DNA of 35,648 bases from Magnetospirillum sp. UT-4 (GTDB lineage: Bacteria; Pseudomonadota; Alphaproteobacteria; Rhodospirillales; Magnetospirillaceae). The notes under the pieces were generated by a model that saw only the letters and a program-made list of their open reading frames with translations, did not search any database and was not told the DNA's origin. The stretch lies in assembly GCF_902729435.1 (NCBI RefSeq), contig NZ_CACVCG010000060.1:1-35648 (forward strand), written 5' to 3'. The position numbers and the translations under genes are program-made. Shown here in pieces: positions 1 through 6,791 of this stretch (position 1 is the first letter of the stretch; every line of letters begins with the position of its first letter).

Positions 1-24
1 ACGGACCCTAAACCGGACAGCCGT

Positions 25-40
25 GGGTCAAGCCCGGCCA
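25..40 (+). repeat. short dispersed repeat, copy 1
   Basis: The 16-nt string GGGTCAAGCCCGGCCA occurs here and again, identically, at 14647-14662. Both copies lie between genes. The first 70 bases of the window hold no gene that I can support. This looks like a fragment of an intergenic repeat family rather than coding sequence. Confidence 0.5.
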
Positions 41-70
41 TGACGACGGTGGGTGTTGCAGGTTTTCAGG

Positions 71-1291
71 CTAGCCGCTCATCCATTTCGCGGCGGCGAG
101 CCCGGCCCGCCGGCCGGTGGCGAGGCTGGCGGTGAGGAGGTAGCCGCCGGTCGGCGCCTCCCAGTCCAGCATCTCTCCCGCCACGAAGGTCCCGGGCAGG
201 CGGTGCAGCATCAGCCCGTCGTCCAGCTCGGCGAAGTCGACGCCGCCGGCGGTGCTGATGGCCTCGGCCAGGGGGCGCGGCCGCAGCAGCCGCAGCGGCA
301 GCGCCTTGACCGCCGCCGCCAAACGCCAGGGCGCGGCCAGCGTGTCCGCGTCCAGCACCTCGCGCAGCAGCCCGGCGGCGGCGCCCCTGAGGCCGGCGGT
401 GCGCTCCAGGTGGGTGGACAGCGATCGGCTGCCGCGCGGGCGGGCCAGCGCCGCCTGCAGCCGCGCCAGATCCCAGTCGGGGCGCAGGTCCACGTTCAGG
501 GTTGCGCCATGGCTGGCGGCGATGGCGTCGCGCAGGGCGGCGGAGAGGGCATAGACGGCACCGCCCTCGATGCCGGTGCGGGTGACCACCATCTCGCCGC
601 GCAGGGAGCGCCCGGCGAAGGACAGCACCACCGGCTTGAGCGCGGCGCCGGCGTGGCGCTGGGCGAAATGGGCGCTCCAGTCGGCGTCGAAGCCGCAATT
701 GGCCGGCTGGAACGGCGCCACGGCGATGCCGCGCGCTTCCAGGATGGAGCGCCAGCCGCCGTCCGAGCCCAGGCGGGGCCAACTCGCACCGCCCAGGGCC
801 AGCACGGTGGCGGGGGCATCGACCGTGCGCTGGCCGTCGGGGGTGGCGAAAAGGTGGCGCCCCTGTCCGTCCCAACCCAGCCAGCGGTGGCGCGGATACA
901 GCCGCACGCCCCGGGCGTCGAGGCGGCGCAGCCAGGCGCGCAGCAGCGGCGCCGCCTTCATGCCGACCGGAAACACCCGGCCGGAGGAGCCGACGAAGGT
1001 GTCGATGCCCAGCCCCGCCGCCCAGGTCCGCACCGCCTCGGGGCCGAACGCCGCGAGCATGGGGCGAAGCGGCCCGGCGGCGGCGCCGTAGCGGCCGAGG
1101 AAGGCCTCGAAGGGTTCGGAATGGGTGAGGTTGAGGCCGCCGATGCCGGCGCGCAGGAACTTGCGGGCCGGCGAGGCCATGGAATCGTACACGGCCACGG
1201 CGTGGCCGGCGGCGGCCAGGGCTTCGGCGGCCATCAGTCCGGCCGGGCCGGCGCCGATGATTGCGGTGGGGGAGGAAGGGGGCGCGCTCAC
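71..1291 (-). CDS. HI0933/BaiN-type flavoprotein (TIGR03862-like)
   Basis: A 406-residue predicted FAD-dependent oxidoreductase. The N-terminus carries a Rossmann dinucleotide-binding motif, GAGPAGLMAAEAL, at about residues 13-25. The LRAGIGGLNLTHSE segment at about 47-60 is typical of the HI0933/BaiN flavoprotein family, and the C-terminal AGEMLDWEAPTGGY segment matches the family's second FAD-contacting region. The length fits the TIGR03862 branch. Members are cytosolic and their substrates are mostly unknown; BaiN itself reduces a bile-acid intermediate, but that role should not be transferred here. The start is GTG at 1291. It lies 31 nt after the stop of the universal stress protein gene on the same strand, so it is probably the last gene of that operon. 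No clear Shine-Dalgarno was seen. Confidence 0.85.
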   Translation of the reverse strand: MSAPPSSPTAIIGAGPAGLMAAEALAAAGHAVAVYDSMASPARKFLRAGIGGLNLTHSEPFEAFLGRYGAAAGPLRPMLAAFGPEAVRTWAAGLGIDTFVGSSGRVFPVGMKAAPLLRAWLRRLDARGVRLYPRHRWLGWDGQGRHLFATPDGQRTVDAPATVLALGGASWPRLGSDGGWRSILEARGIAVAPFQPANCGFDADWSAHFAQRHAGAALKPVVLSFAGRSLRGEMVVTRTGIEGGAVYALSAALRDAIAASHGATLNVDLRPDWDLARLQAALARPRGSRSLSTHLERTAGLRGAAAGLLREVLDADTLAAPWRLAAAVKALPLRLLRPRPLAEAISTAGGVDFAELDDGLMLHRLPGTFVAGEMLDWEAPTGGYLLTASLATGRRAGLAAAKWMSG

Positions 1292-1322
1292 GCCGTGTTT
1301 CTACGGCGTTGCGCGTCCGGGT

Positions 1323-2168
1323 TCAAACCCCTTTGGCGACCAGCACCGGGCAGGCGGCCTCGCCGATCACCTTCTGCGAGTTGCTGCCCAGCAGCAGGCG
1401 GCCCAGGCCGGTGCGGCCGTGGCTGCCCATGACGATGAGGTCGGCGCCGGTGGCCGCGGCGGCGGCGGCGATGGCCTCGTGCGGCAGGCCCTGGGCGACC
1501 ATGCCGTCGGCATCGACACCGTCCTGGCGCAGCAGCGACACCACGCGGTCGATGATGGGGCCGGCCTCGTCCTGGCGGTCCCGGGTGTGGTGCGGCACCT
1601 GCACCGACATCACCGTCACCGGCGTGCCGCAGCACTTGGCGATGGCGGCGGCGGCGATGGCGGCGGCGTCGCTGGAGCGCGAGCCGTCGGTGGCCAGCAG
1701 CACCCGCCGGCTCCACATCTCTGCCGCCTTCGGCACCACCATCACCGAACACTTGGCGCCGCCGATGACCTTGGCGGTGGCGTCGCCCAGCATCAGGCGG
1801 GCCAGGCCGCGCTTGCCGCGCCGCCCGACGACGATGGCGTCGATGTTGGAGTCCTCGGCTTCCGCCAGGATCTCCATGTAGGGATCGTCGCCGAACCGCA
1901 GCACCTTGGAGCAGGTGATGCCGGCGGCGGTGGCGGCGGCGTCGACAGTCTCGAGCACCGCGGTGGCGGCGGCCTCGGCCCGTTCCAGATGGTCGGTGCC
2001 GATGCCGTCGGGGTCGGACCGCCCCATCACCGAGGTCATGGCGGTCAGGGCGGCCTTGCCCTTGGCGCACATGGCGATGGCGACGCGCTCGGCGCCGGCG
2101 CTGAATTCGGATCCGTCGGTGGCCAGCAGGATGCGGTCGAACCGGCCGATGGGCGAAAGCTGGGTCAT
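1323..2168 (-). CDS. tandem universal stress protein (two UspA domains)
   Basis: A cytosolic protein of 281 residues made of two UspA domains in a row. Each begins with the family pattern of a hydrophobic strand followed by ATDGS (RILLATDGS near the start, RVLLATDGS in the middle). The second domain has the ATP-binding pattern G-2x-G-9x-G-S (GSHGRTGLGRLLLGS). The first has G-2x-G-9x-G-D (GRRGKRGLARLMLGD), so its phosphate-contacting Ser/Thr is replaced and nucleotide binding may differ between the halves. I place the start at ATG 2168, because GGGGAGGAA lies just upstream; a longer in-frame start at 2198 would run into the tauE-like gene. It follows that gene by 19 nt. USPs of this type bind ATP and act in stress survival; a regulatory link to the adjacent permease is inference. 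Confidence 0.88.
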   Translation of the reverse strand: MTQLSPIGRFDRILLATDGSEFSAGAERVAIAMCAKGKAALTAMTSVMGRSDPDGIGTDHLERAEAAATAVLETVDAAATAAGITCSKVLRFGDDPYMEILAEAEDSNIDAIVVGRRGKRGLARLMLGDATAKVIGGAKCSVMVVPKAAEMWSRRVLLATDGSRSSDAAAIAAAAIAKCCGTPVTVMSVQVPHHTRDRQDEAGPIIDRVVSLLRQDGVDADGMVAQGLPHEAIAAAAAATGADLIVMGSHGRTGLGRLLLGSNSQKVIGEAACPVLVAKGV

Positions 2169-2187
2169 GGGTTCCTCCCCGAGGTCG

Positions 2188-3237
2188 TCAGGCCGCACTC
2201 ACACTTTCGCGCATACCGCTCCACAGCGCACGCAAAATCACCCCCGCGCCCATCACCAGGGCGAACACCATGATCCAGAAGCTGGCGGTCTGCAGCGCCA
2301 CCATGGTGCCGTGCTCGAGCGCGCCGATCATGTCCAGCTGGGCCATGTAGACGGGGATCACGAACAGCCGGCTGAACAGCACGGTGACCATGATCAGGCC
2401 CATCACCATCTTGACCATGTAGGGCTTGACGTAGGTGGTGCCGATGGCGCCGATCTGGATGCCGAACAGCGAGCCGGCCAGGATGATCATGGCCAGGCGG
2501 ATGTCCACATAGCCCGACAGGGCGAACTTGATGGTTCCGCCCAGGCCCATGACGAAGGCGATCACCAGCTCGGTGGCCGAGGCCATCAGGCTGGGCACGC
2601 CCAGCACGTACATCATGGACGGCACGCCGATGAAGCCGCCCACCGCGATGGTCGCGGCCAGCATGCCGGTGGCGAAGCCCATGGGAATGGTGATCAGCAC
2701 CGACACCTTGGCGTTGATGCTCTTGAAGTAGACCATGGTGCCGGGGATGTTGATGGACTGCACCCACAGCGCCAGGCGGCCGGCCTTCTCGTCGTTGCCG
2801 GCGGGGCCCATGCGGTACTGCTTGATGGCGTCGCGCAGCACGAATGACCCGACGATGGCCAGGGTGATCACGAAGATCGCCGAGACGTAGAGGTTGGAGC
2901 CGACATCGCCGAAGGCGGTCTTGATGTTCTGCTGCACCTGGGCGCCGACCAGCACCCCGGCCTCGGCCGAGACGCCCATCACCAGGCCCAGCTTGACGTC
3001 CACCTGGCCGTACTTGGCGCGCTTGTAGGCGCCGACCAGGGCCTTGGGGAACTTGTGGCACATGTTGCTGGCCACCGCCACGATGCCGGGCACGCCCATG
3101 CTCATCATCGCCGGCGTCAGCACGAAGGCGCCGCCCGAACCGATGAAGCCGGACACCAGTCCGCCGACGAAGCCGACCAGGAACAGGCCGGTCAGGCCCG
3201 CCGCGTCGAGCGGGATGAAATTGGCTACTTGTTCCAA
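2188..3237 (-). CDS. TauE/SafE-family membrane permease
   Basis: An integral membrane protein of 349 residues with about eight hydrophobic segments. It has the two related glycine-rich repeats of the TauE/SafE family: GFVGGLVSGFIGSGGAFVLTP near residues 19-39 and a second half with AATIAVGGFIGVPSMMYVLG. Family members export sulfite, sulfoacetate or other small organosulfur anions; the substrate cannot be read from this sequence. I choose a TTG start at 3237, preceded by AAGGAG at 8-nt spacing. This start lies inside the last codons of the upstream 87-residue gene (13-nt overlap), which suggests translational coupling. A longer open frame upstream lacks a supporting start and duplicates the small gene. 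The gene sits between the small membrane protein and the universal stress protein in one operon. Confidence 0.85.
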   Translation of the reverse strand: MEQVANFIPLDAAGLTGLFLVGFVGGLVSGFIGSGGAFVLTPAMMSMGVPGIVAVASNMCHKFPKALVGAYKRAKYGQVDVKLGLVMGVSAEAGVLVGAQVQQNIKTAFGDVGSNLYVSAIFVITLAIVGSFVLRDAIKQYRMGPAGNDEKAGRLALWVQSINIPGTMVYFKSINAKVSVLITIPMGFATGMLAATIAVGGFIGVPSMMYVLGVPSLMASATELVIAFVMGLGGTIKFALSGYVDIRLAMIILAGSLFGIQIGAIGTTYVKPYMVKMVMGLIMVTVLFSRLFVIPVYMAQLDMIGALEHGTMVALQTASFWIMVFALVMGAGVILRALWSGMRESVSAA

Positions 3238-3488
3238 CGCTTCGGCTCCTTGCGGGTGTTGGCCTTCAGTCCCAGCATGTCCCAGAAACCGCCGGTGAAG
3301 GCGCCGTGGACGAAGGAGAAGAGGAAGGCGATGGCGATGGGCACCAGGAAGCCCATGCCGCCGCCTGTGCTGAGCTGCAGGACGGTCTCCTCGAACGAGA
3401 AGAGCAGGATGTAGAGGGCAAGGCTGAGAGCCCCCAGCGCCAGGGTCTTGAGGGTGGCGGGGGTGAGCTTGGCGATGGCCGGTGGCAT
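3225..3488 (-). CDS. small two-span membrane protein, first gene of the tauE-like operon
   Basis: A hypothetical protein of 87 residues starting MPPAIAKLTPATLKTLALG. Two hydrophobic stretches, around residues 16-30 (LGALSLALYILLFSF) and 45-62 (GFLVPIAIAFLFSF), are likely membrane helices, followed by a basic C-terminus ending RKEPKRWNK. It reads as a genuine gene because the ATG at 3488 begins right after the leader, the composition is that of a membrane protein, and its stop overlaps the start of the TauE/SafE gene by 13 nt. I do not recognise a named family. It is probably an accessory subunit of the permease; that is inferred only from the overlap. Confidence 0.7.
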   Translation of the reverse strand: MPPAIAKLTPATLKTLALGALSLALYILLFSFEETVLQLSTGGGMGFLVPIAIAFLFSFVHGAFTGGFWDMLGLKANTRKEPKRWNK

Positions 3489-3588
3489 GGCGGTTCCGAT
3501 CGAGTGTATGAAGGAGCGGCCGCGGCCGGTCTGATGCCGGTCGTCGCACTTCGGCTCTCGTGGCCGCTCGCGAAAACTTGATAATGTT

Positions 3589-3617
3589 CTTATATAAACA
3601 ATTTCGGGGCACGGCAA
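3589..3617 (-). promoter_or_regulatory. putative promoter of the tauE-like operon
   Basis: Read on the minus strand: TTGCCG (3617-3612), a 17-nt spacer, then TATAAG (3594-3589). The position is about 100 nt upstream of the small membrane protein gene, in an AT-rich stretch that stands out from the GC-rich surroundings. The match is by eye to the sigma-70 consensus. Confidence 0.5.
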
Positions 3618-3646
3618 AAGCATTTTGTGTATTCGGCGCGCCGCCA

Positions 3647-3675
3647 TTGGCCTGTTGCAAAATGCAACATATAAA
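3647..3675 (+). promoter_or_regulatory. putative promoter of the metallo-hydrolase gene
   Basis: TTGGCC (3647-3652), a 17-nt spacer, then TATAAA (3670-3675). It lies about 38 nt upstream of the ATG at 3713. The spacer is occupied exactly by the palindrome at 3653-3669. Confidence 0.5.
3653..3669. promoter_or_regulatory. operator-like perfect palindrome between divergent promoters
   Basis: TGTTGCA-AAA-TGCAACA is a perfect 7-bp inverted repeat with a 3-nt centre. It fills the gap between the -35 and -10 elements of the rightward promoter and lies about 36 nt upstream of the leftward -35. A dimeric repressor bound here would block the rightward promoter directly. No regulator gene is adjacent, so the factor is unknown. 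Confidence 0.5.
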
Positions 3676-3712
3676 TCATTAGTTATGGTGTCGAAATGCA
3701 GCGAGGTATGCT

Positions 3713-4495
3713 ATGGGCCTGATGGCCGACATTCAGGCGGCGACCGTTCCGCCGGCAAATCTGGCCGTATGGTTCCTTGGCCAGAACGGCTGGATCGTCA
3801 AGTCGCCGGGCGGACGGGTGCTGGCGGTCGATCCCTATCTGACCGACAGCTGCCATCCGTCGCGGCGCGGGCTCGACCTGCGCCGCCGGGTGCCGGTCGC
3901 CATCGCGCCCGGCGAACTGGCCGCCGATGTGGTGCTGTGCACCCACGCGCACAAGGATCACGCCGATCCCGAGGGGTTGCCGGCCATGGCGGAATCGGGC
4001 CGGGTCGCCGCCTTCGCCGGGCCGCCGGCGACGCAAGCGGTGTTCGCCGCCGCCGGCATCGCCGAGGACCGGCGCCGGCTGGCCTGGCCGGGCGACGCCT
4101 TCCAGGTCGGCGACCTGACGTTGGCCGGCACCTTCGCCCTGCCCACCGACACCACCGACCTCACCCATATGGGGGTGGTGGTCTCGGCCCCCGGCTCGCC
4201 CAGGTTCTGGATCGTCGGCGACACCGCCTGGTGCGACCTGCTGGCGGACTCGGGGCGCGTCCACGCCCCGGACGTCGTCGCCGTGCCCATCAACGGCGGC
4301 TACGCCAACCTGTCGCACTGGCAGGCGGCGGAGCTGGTCAAGCGGGTCGGCGCCCGCCAAGCCTTCCCTTGCCACTGGGACATGTTCGCCGACAATGCCT
4401 GCGACCCGCGCATGTTCGCCGCCTCGTTGACCGTGCTGGGCATCGGCGACGCCTACCGGGCGGCCGAGCACGGCAAGATGGTGGTGCTCGGCTGA
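3713..4495 (+). CDS. UlaG-like metallo-beta-lactamase-fold hydrolase
   Basis: A cytosolic metal-dependent hydrolase of 260 residues. The HxHxDH metal motif is present as H78-A-H80-K-D82-H83 (THAHKDHADP). Further metal ligands are likely D170 in VGDTAWCD and H221 in FPCHWDMF. The spacing of these elements and the NGGYANLSHWQA segment resemble the UlaG (L-ascorbate-6-phosphate lactonase) branch of the metallo-beta-lactamase fold, so a lactone or phosphoester substrate is plausible. The true substrate is unknown. ATG 3713 is preferred over the in-frame ATG at 3722 because GAGG lies 7 nt before it. The gene is divergent from the tauE-like operon and converges on the glycerate kinase gene with a 13-nt gap, so it is probably transcribed alone. 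Confidence 0.82.
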   Translation: MGLMADIQAATVPPANLAVWFLGQNGWIVKSPGGRVLAVDPYLTDSCHPSRRGLDLRRRVPVAIAPGELAADVVLCTHAHKDHADPEGLPAMAESGRVAAFAGPPATQAVFAAAGIAEDRRRLAWPGDAFQVGDLTLAGTFALPTDTTDLTHMGVVVSAPGSPRFWIVGDTAWCDLLADSGRVHAPDVVAVPINGGYANLSHWQAAELVKRVGARQAFPCHWDMFADNACDPRMFAASLTVLGIGDAYRAAEHGKMVVLG

Positions 4496-4508
4496 TGAAG
4501 GCCGGCGG

Positions 4509-5768
4509 CTACTCCACCAGGATGGCGCGGATGTCGTTGACGTTGGTGCGGGTCGGCCCGGTGATCACCAGGTCGCCCAGGGCGGCGAACAGCGGATAGG
4601 AATCGTTGGCCGCCAGCATCGCCGCCGGGTCGAGGCCGAGGGCGCGGGCGCGGGCCAGGGTGTCGGGGGCGACGAGCGCGCCGGCATTGTCCTCGCTGCC
4701 GTCGATGCCGTCGCTGTCGCAGGCCAAAGCGTGGATGTTCGGCGCCCCCTCCAGCGCCAGGGCCAGGGCCAGCAGGAATTCGCCGTTGCGGCCGCCGCGC
4801 CCGGATCCGGACATGGTGACCGAGGTTTCGCCGCCCGACAGCAGCACCGTCGGCCGTTTCCCGGTGACGGTGCGGGCCTGGGCGGCCATGGAGCATGCGA
4901 CCGCGCGCGCCTCGCCCTCGATGGCATCGCCCAGCACCACCGGCCGCCAGCCGAGGATTTCGGCCTCGCGCGCCGCCGCCTGCAGCGCGTCGGCGGCGCC
5001 GGCGACGATCACCGCGCCGGCGCCGCTCAGGCGGGGATCGCCGGGCTTGGGGGTCTCGTCGCCGCTGCCCAGGTGGCGGAACACCGCCGGCGGCGCGGCG
5101 ACGCGGTAGCGTTCCAGCACCGCCAGGGCATCGGCGGCGGTGGTGGCATCGGCCACGCCGGGACCCGAGGCGATGGCGGCGACGTCGTCGCCGGGCACGT
5201 CGGATATGGCCAGGGTGAGCATGGGCGCCGGGAAGGCCGCCGCCGCCAGCCGGCCGCCCTTGATGGCCGAGAGGTGGCGGCGCACCGTGTTGATCTCGGC
5301 GATGGCGGCGCCCGAGCGCAGCAGCGCGGCGGTGACGGCGCGCTTGTCGGCCAGGGTCAGGCCGGGGGCGGGCAGCGCCAGCAGCGCCGAACCGCCGCCC
5401 GAGGCCAGGAACAGCACCCGATCGTCCGGCCCCAGGCCGCGCACCATTTCAAGAATGCGTTCCGCCGCCGTTGTGCCGGCCTGGTCGGGCAGCGGGTGGC
5501 CGGCCTCGACCACCGCGATGCGGTCGCAGGCGGTCGCGTGGCCGTAGCGGGTGACCACCAGCCCTTCGGCCTTGCCGCCGTAATGGCCCTCGACCACCCG
5601 GGCCATGGCGGCGGCGGCCTTGCCGGCGCCCACCACCACCAGTCGGCCGGCCGGCGCCGGCGGCAGGTGGGCGGGCAGGCAGCGCTCGGGCATGGCCGCC
5701 GCCACCGCCGCGGCGAACAGCCGCAGCAGGCCGGCACGGACGGGATCGGGTGCGGCAAGGCTGGGCAT
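4509..5768 (-). CDS. gckA: glycerate 2-kinase (MOFRL/GckA family)
   Basis: Predicted ATP:D-glycerate 2-phosphotransferase, 419 residues, cytosolic. The N-terminal DUF4147-type domain contains LVVVGAGKAAAAMA and FLASGGGSALLALPAPGL, the glycine-rich loops of this kinase family. The C-terminal MOFRL domain carries LLSGGETSVTM, GGRNGEFLLALALAL, CDSDGIDGSEDNAGA and the terminal TGPTRTNVNDIRAIL. Length and domain order match GckA/TtuD proteins, which were once mislabelled hydroxypyruvate reductase. I start at ATG 5768; a longer frame to 5831 would overlap the divergent gene's ribosome-binding region and adds residues foreign to the family. It converts glycerate from serine-cycle, photorespiratory-type or tartrate pathways into 2-phosphoglycerate. 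It is divergent from the lyase gene at 5831, about 60 nt away, which may share regulation. Confidence 0.87.
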   Translation of the reverse strand: MPSLAAPDPVRAGLLRLFAAAVAAAMPERCLPAHLPPAPAGRLVVVGAGKAAAAMARVVEGHYGGKAEGLVVTRYGHATACDRIAVVEAGHPLPDQAGTTAAERILEMVRGLGPDDRVLFLASGGGSALLALPAPGLTLADKRAVTAALLRSGAAIAEINTVRRHLSAIKGGRLAAAAFPAPMLTLAISDVPGDDVAAIASGPGVADATTAADALAVLERYRVAAPPAVFRHLGSGDETPKPGDPRLSGAGAVIVAGAADALQAAAREAEILGWRPVVLGDAIEGEARAVACSMAAQARTVTGKRPTVLLSGGETSVTMSGSGRGGRNGEFLLALALALEGAPNIHALACDSDGIDGSEDNAGALVAPDTLARARALGLDPAAMLAANDSYPLFAALGDLVITGPTRTNVNDIRAILVE

Positions 5769-5830
5769 GGCGGCTGCGGTCCGGTATGGTGTCACCGCGG
5801 GGATGGTGCCTTGGACGGAGCACACGGGCA

Positions 5831-6742
5831 ATGGCCGCGATCAGGCAGGACGGACGGATCAAGGGCGTGCTGGCGCCGGTGCTCACTCCGTTCGACCGCA
5901 CCCTCGCCCCCGATCCCAAGCGCTTCGTCGCCTTCTGCCGCGTGCTGGTCGGTCTCGACATCGGGCTGGCTCCGTTCGGCACCACCAGCGAGGGGCCGTC
6001 CCTGTCGGCGCCCGAGCGCCTCGCCCTGATGGATGCCCTGGCCGAGGCAGGGATCGCCATGGACCGGGTGCTGCCGGGCACCGGCACCTGCGCCCTCAGC
6101 GACACCGTCGAGCTGTGCCGCCACGCCGCCGATCTGGGCTGCGCCGGGGTGCTGGTGCTGCCGCCCTTCTACTTCAAGACCGTCACCGAGGACGGCGTGT
6201 ACCGCGCCTATGCCGAGGTGATCGAGCGGGTCGGCTCCGACCGCCTCAAACTCTATCTCTACCATTTCCCGCGCCAGAGCCAGGTCCCCATCACCGCGTC
6301 GCTGGTGGCCCGGCTGCGCAAGGCCTATCCGGCCAGCATCGCCGGGCTGAAGGACAGCTCAGGCGACCTCGCCAACATGGAAGCCATGATCCGCAGCTTC
6401 CCCGGCCTCGACGTGTTTTCCGGCAGCGAATCCCTGATGCTGGCGGTGCTGCGGGCGGGCGGCGCCGGGTGCATCTCGGCCAACGCCAACGTCAACGGCG
6501 CCGCCATGGTCGAGCTGTACCGCCGCTGGCGCGAGCCCGAGGCGGCCGGCCTGCAGGAGGCGCTGACCGCCTTCCGCGTCGCCACCCAGGACTTTCCCCT
6601 GATCGCCGCGCTGAAGGCGCTGGTGGCGCGGGCCAGCGGCGACCAGAGCTGGCGCATGACCCGCCCGCCGCTGGTTGATCTGTCCCCGGACGCCGAGGAC
6701 GGACTGGTCAAGCGCCTGGAAAAGGCGGGCTTTCCGATCTGA
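5831..6742 (+). CDS. dihydrodipicolinate synthase family aldolase/lyase
   Basis: A class I aldolase-type TIM barrel of 303 residues. The Schiff-base lysine is K174 in AGLKDSSGD, the catalytic tyrosine is Y144 in LYLYHFPR, and the substrate-carboxylate loop is GTTSEG at 50-55. These define the DapA/NanA superfamily. It is unlikely to be the housekeeping DapA: the usual GTTGE is GTTSE, and the neighbours are not lysine genes. Related enzymes cleave or form 2-keto-3-deoxy acids or make pyruvate from sugar acids. Pairing with a divergent glycerate kinase would suit such a route (pyruvate plus a tartronate- or glycerate-yielding fragment), but this is inference. ATG 5831 is preceded by GGAG at about 10 nt. 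It ends 49 nt before the hybrid kinase start. Confidence 0.85.
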   Translation: MAAIRQDGRIKGVLAPVLTPFDRTLAPDPKRFVAFCRVLVGLDIGLAPFGTTSEGPSLSAPERLALMDALAEAGIAMDRVLPGTGTCALSDTVELCRHAADLGCAGVLVLPPFYFKTVTEDGVYRAYAEVIERVGSDRLKLYLYHFPRQSQVPITASLVARLRKAYPASIAGLKDSSGDLANMEAMIRSFPGLDVFSGSESLMLAVLRAGGAGCISANANVNGAAMVELYRRWREPEAAGLQEALTAFRVATQDFPLIAALKALVARASGDQSWRMTRPPLVDLSPDAEDGLVKRLEKAGFPI

Positions 6743-6791
6743 TCGGGTTCGGTCATGATTGCGCTTCGGCCTGAGGGGGAGGGCGGGAATC

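Noticed and set aside
2188-3660. A single 490-codon permease reading frame extended upstream
   Set aside because: The upstream part has no membrane or family character and coincides with the 87-residue gene in another frame; the TTG with AAGGAG at 3237 explains the start.
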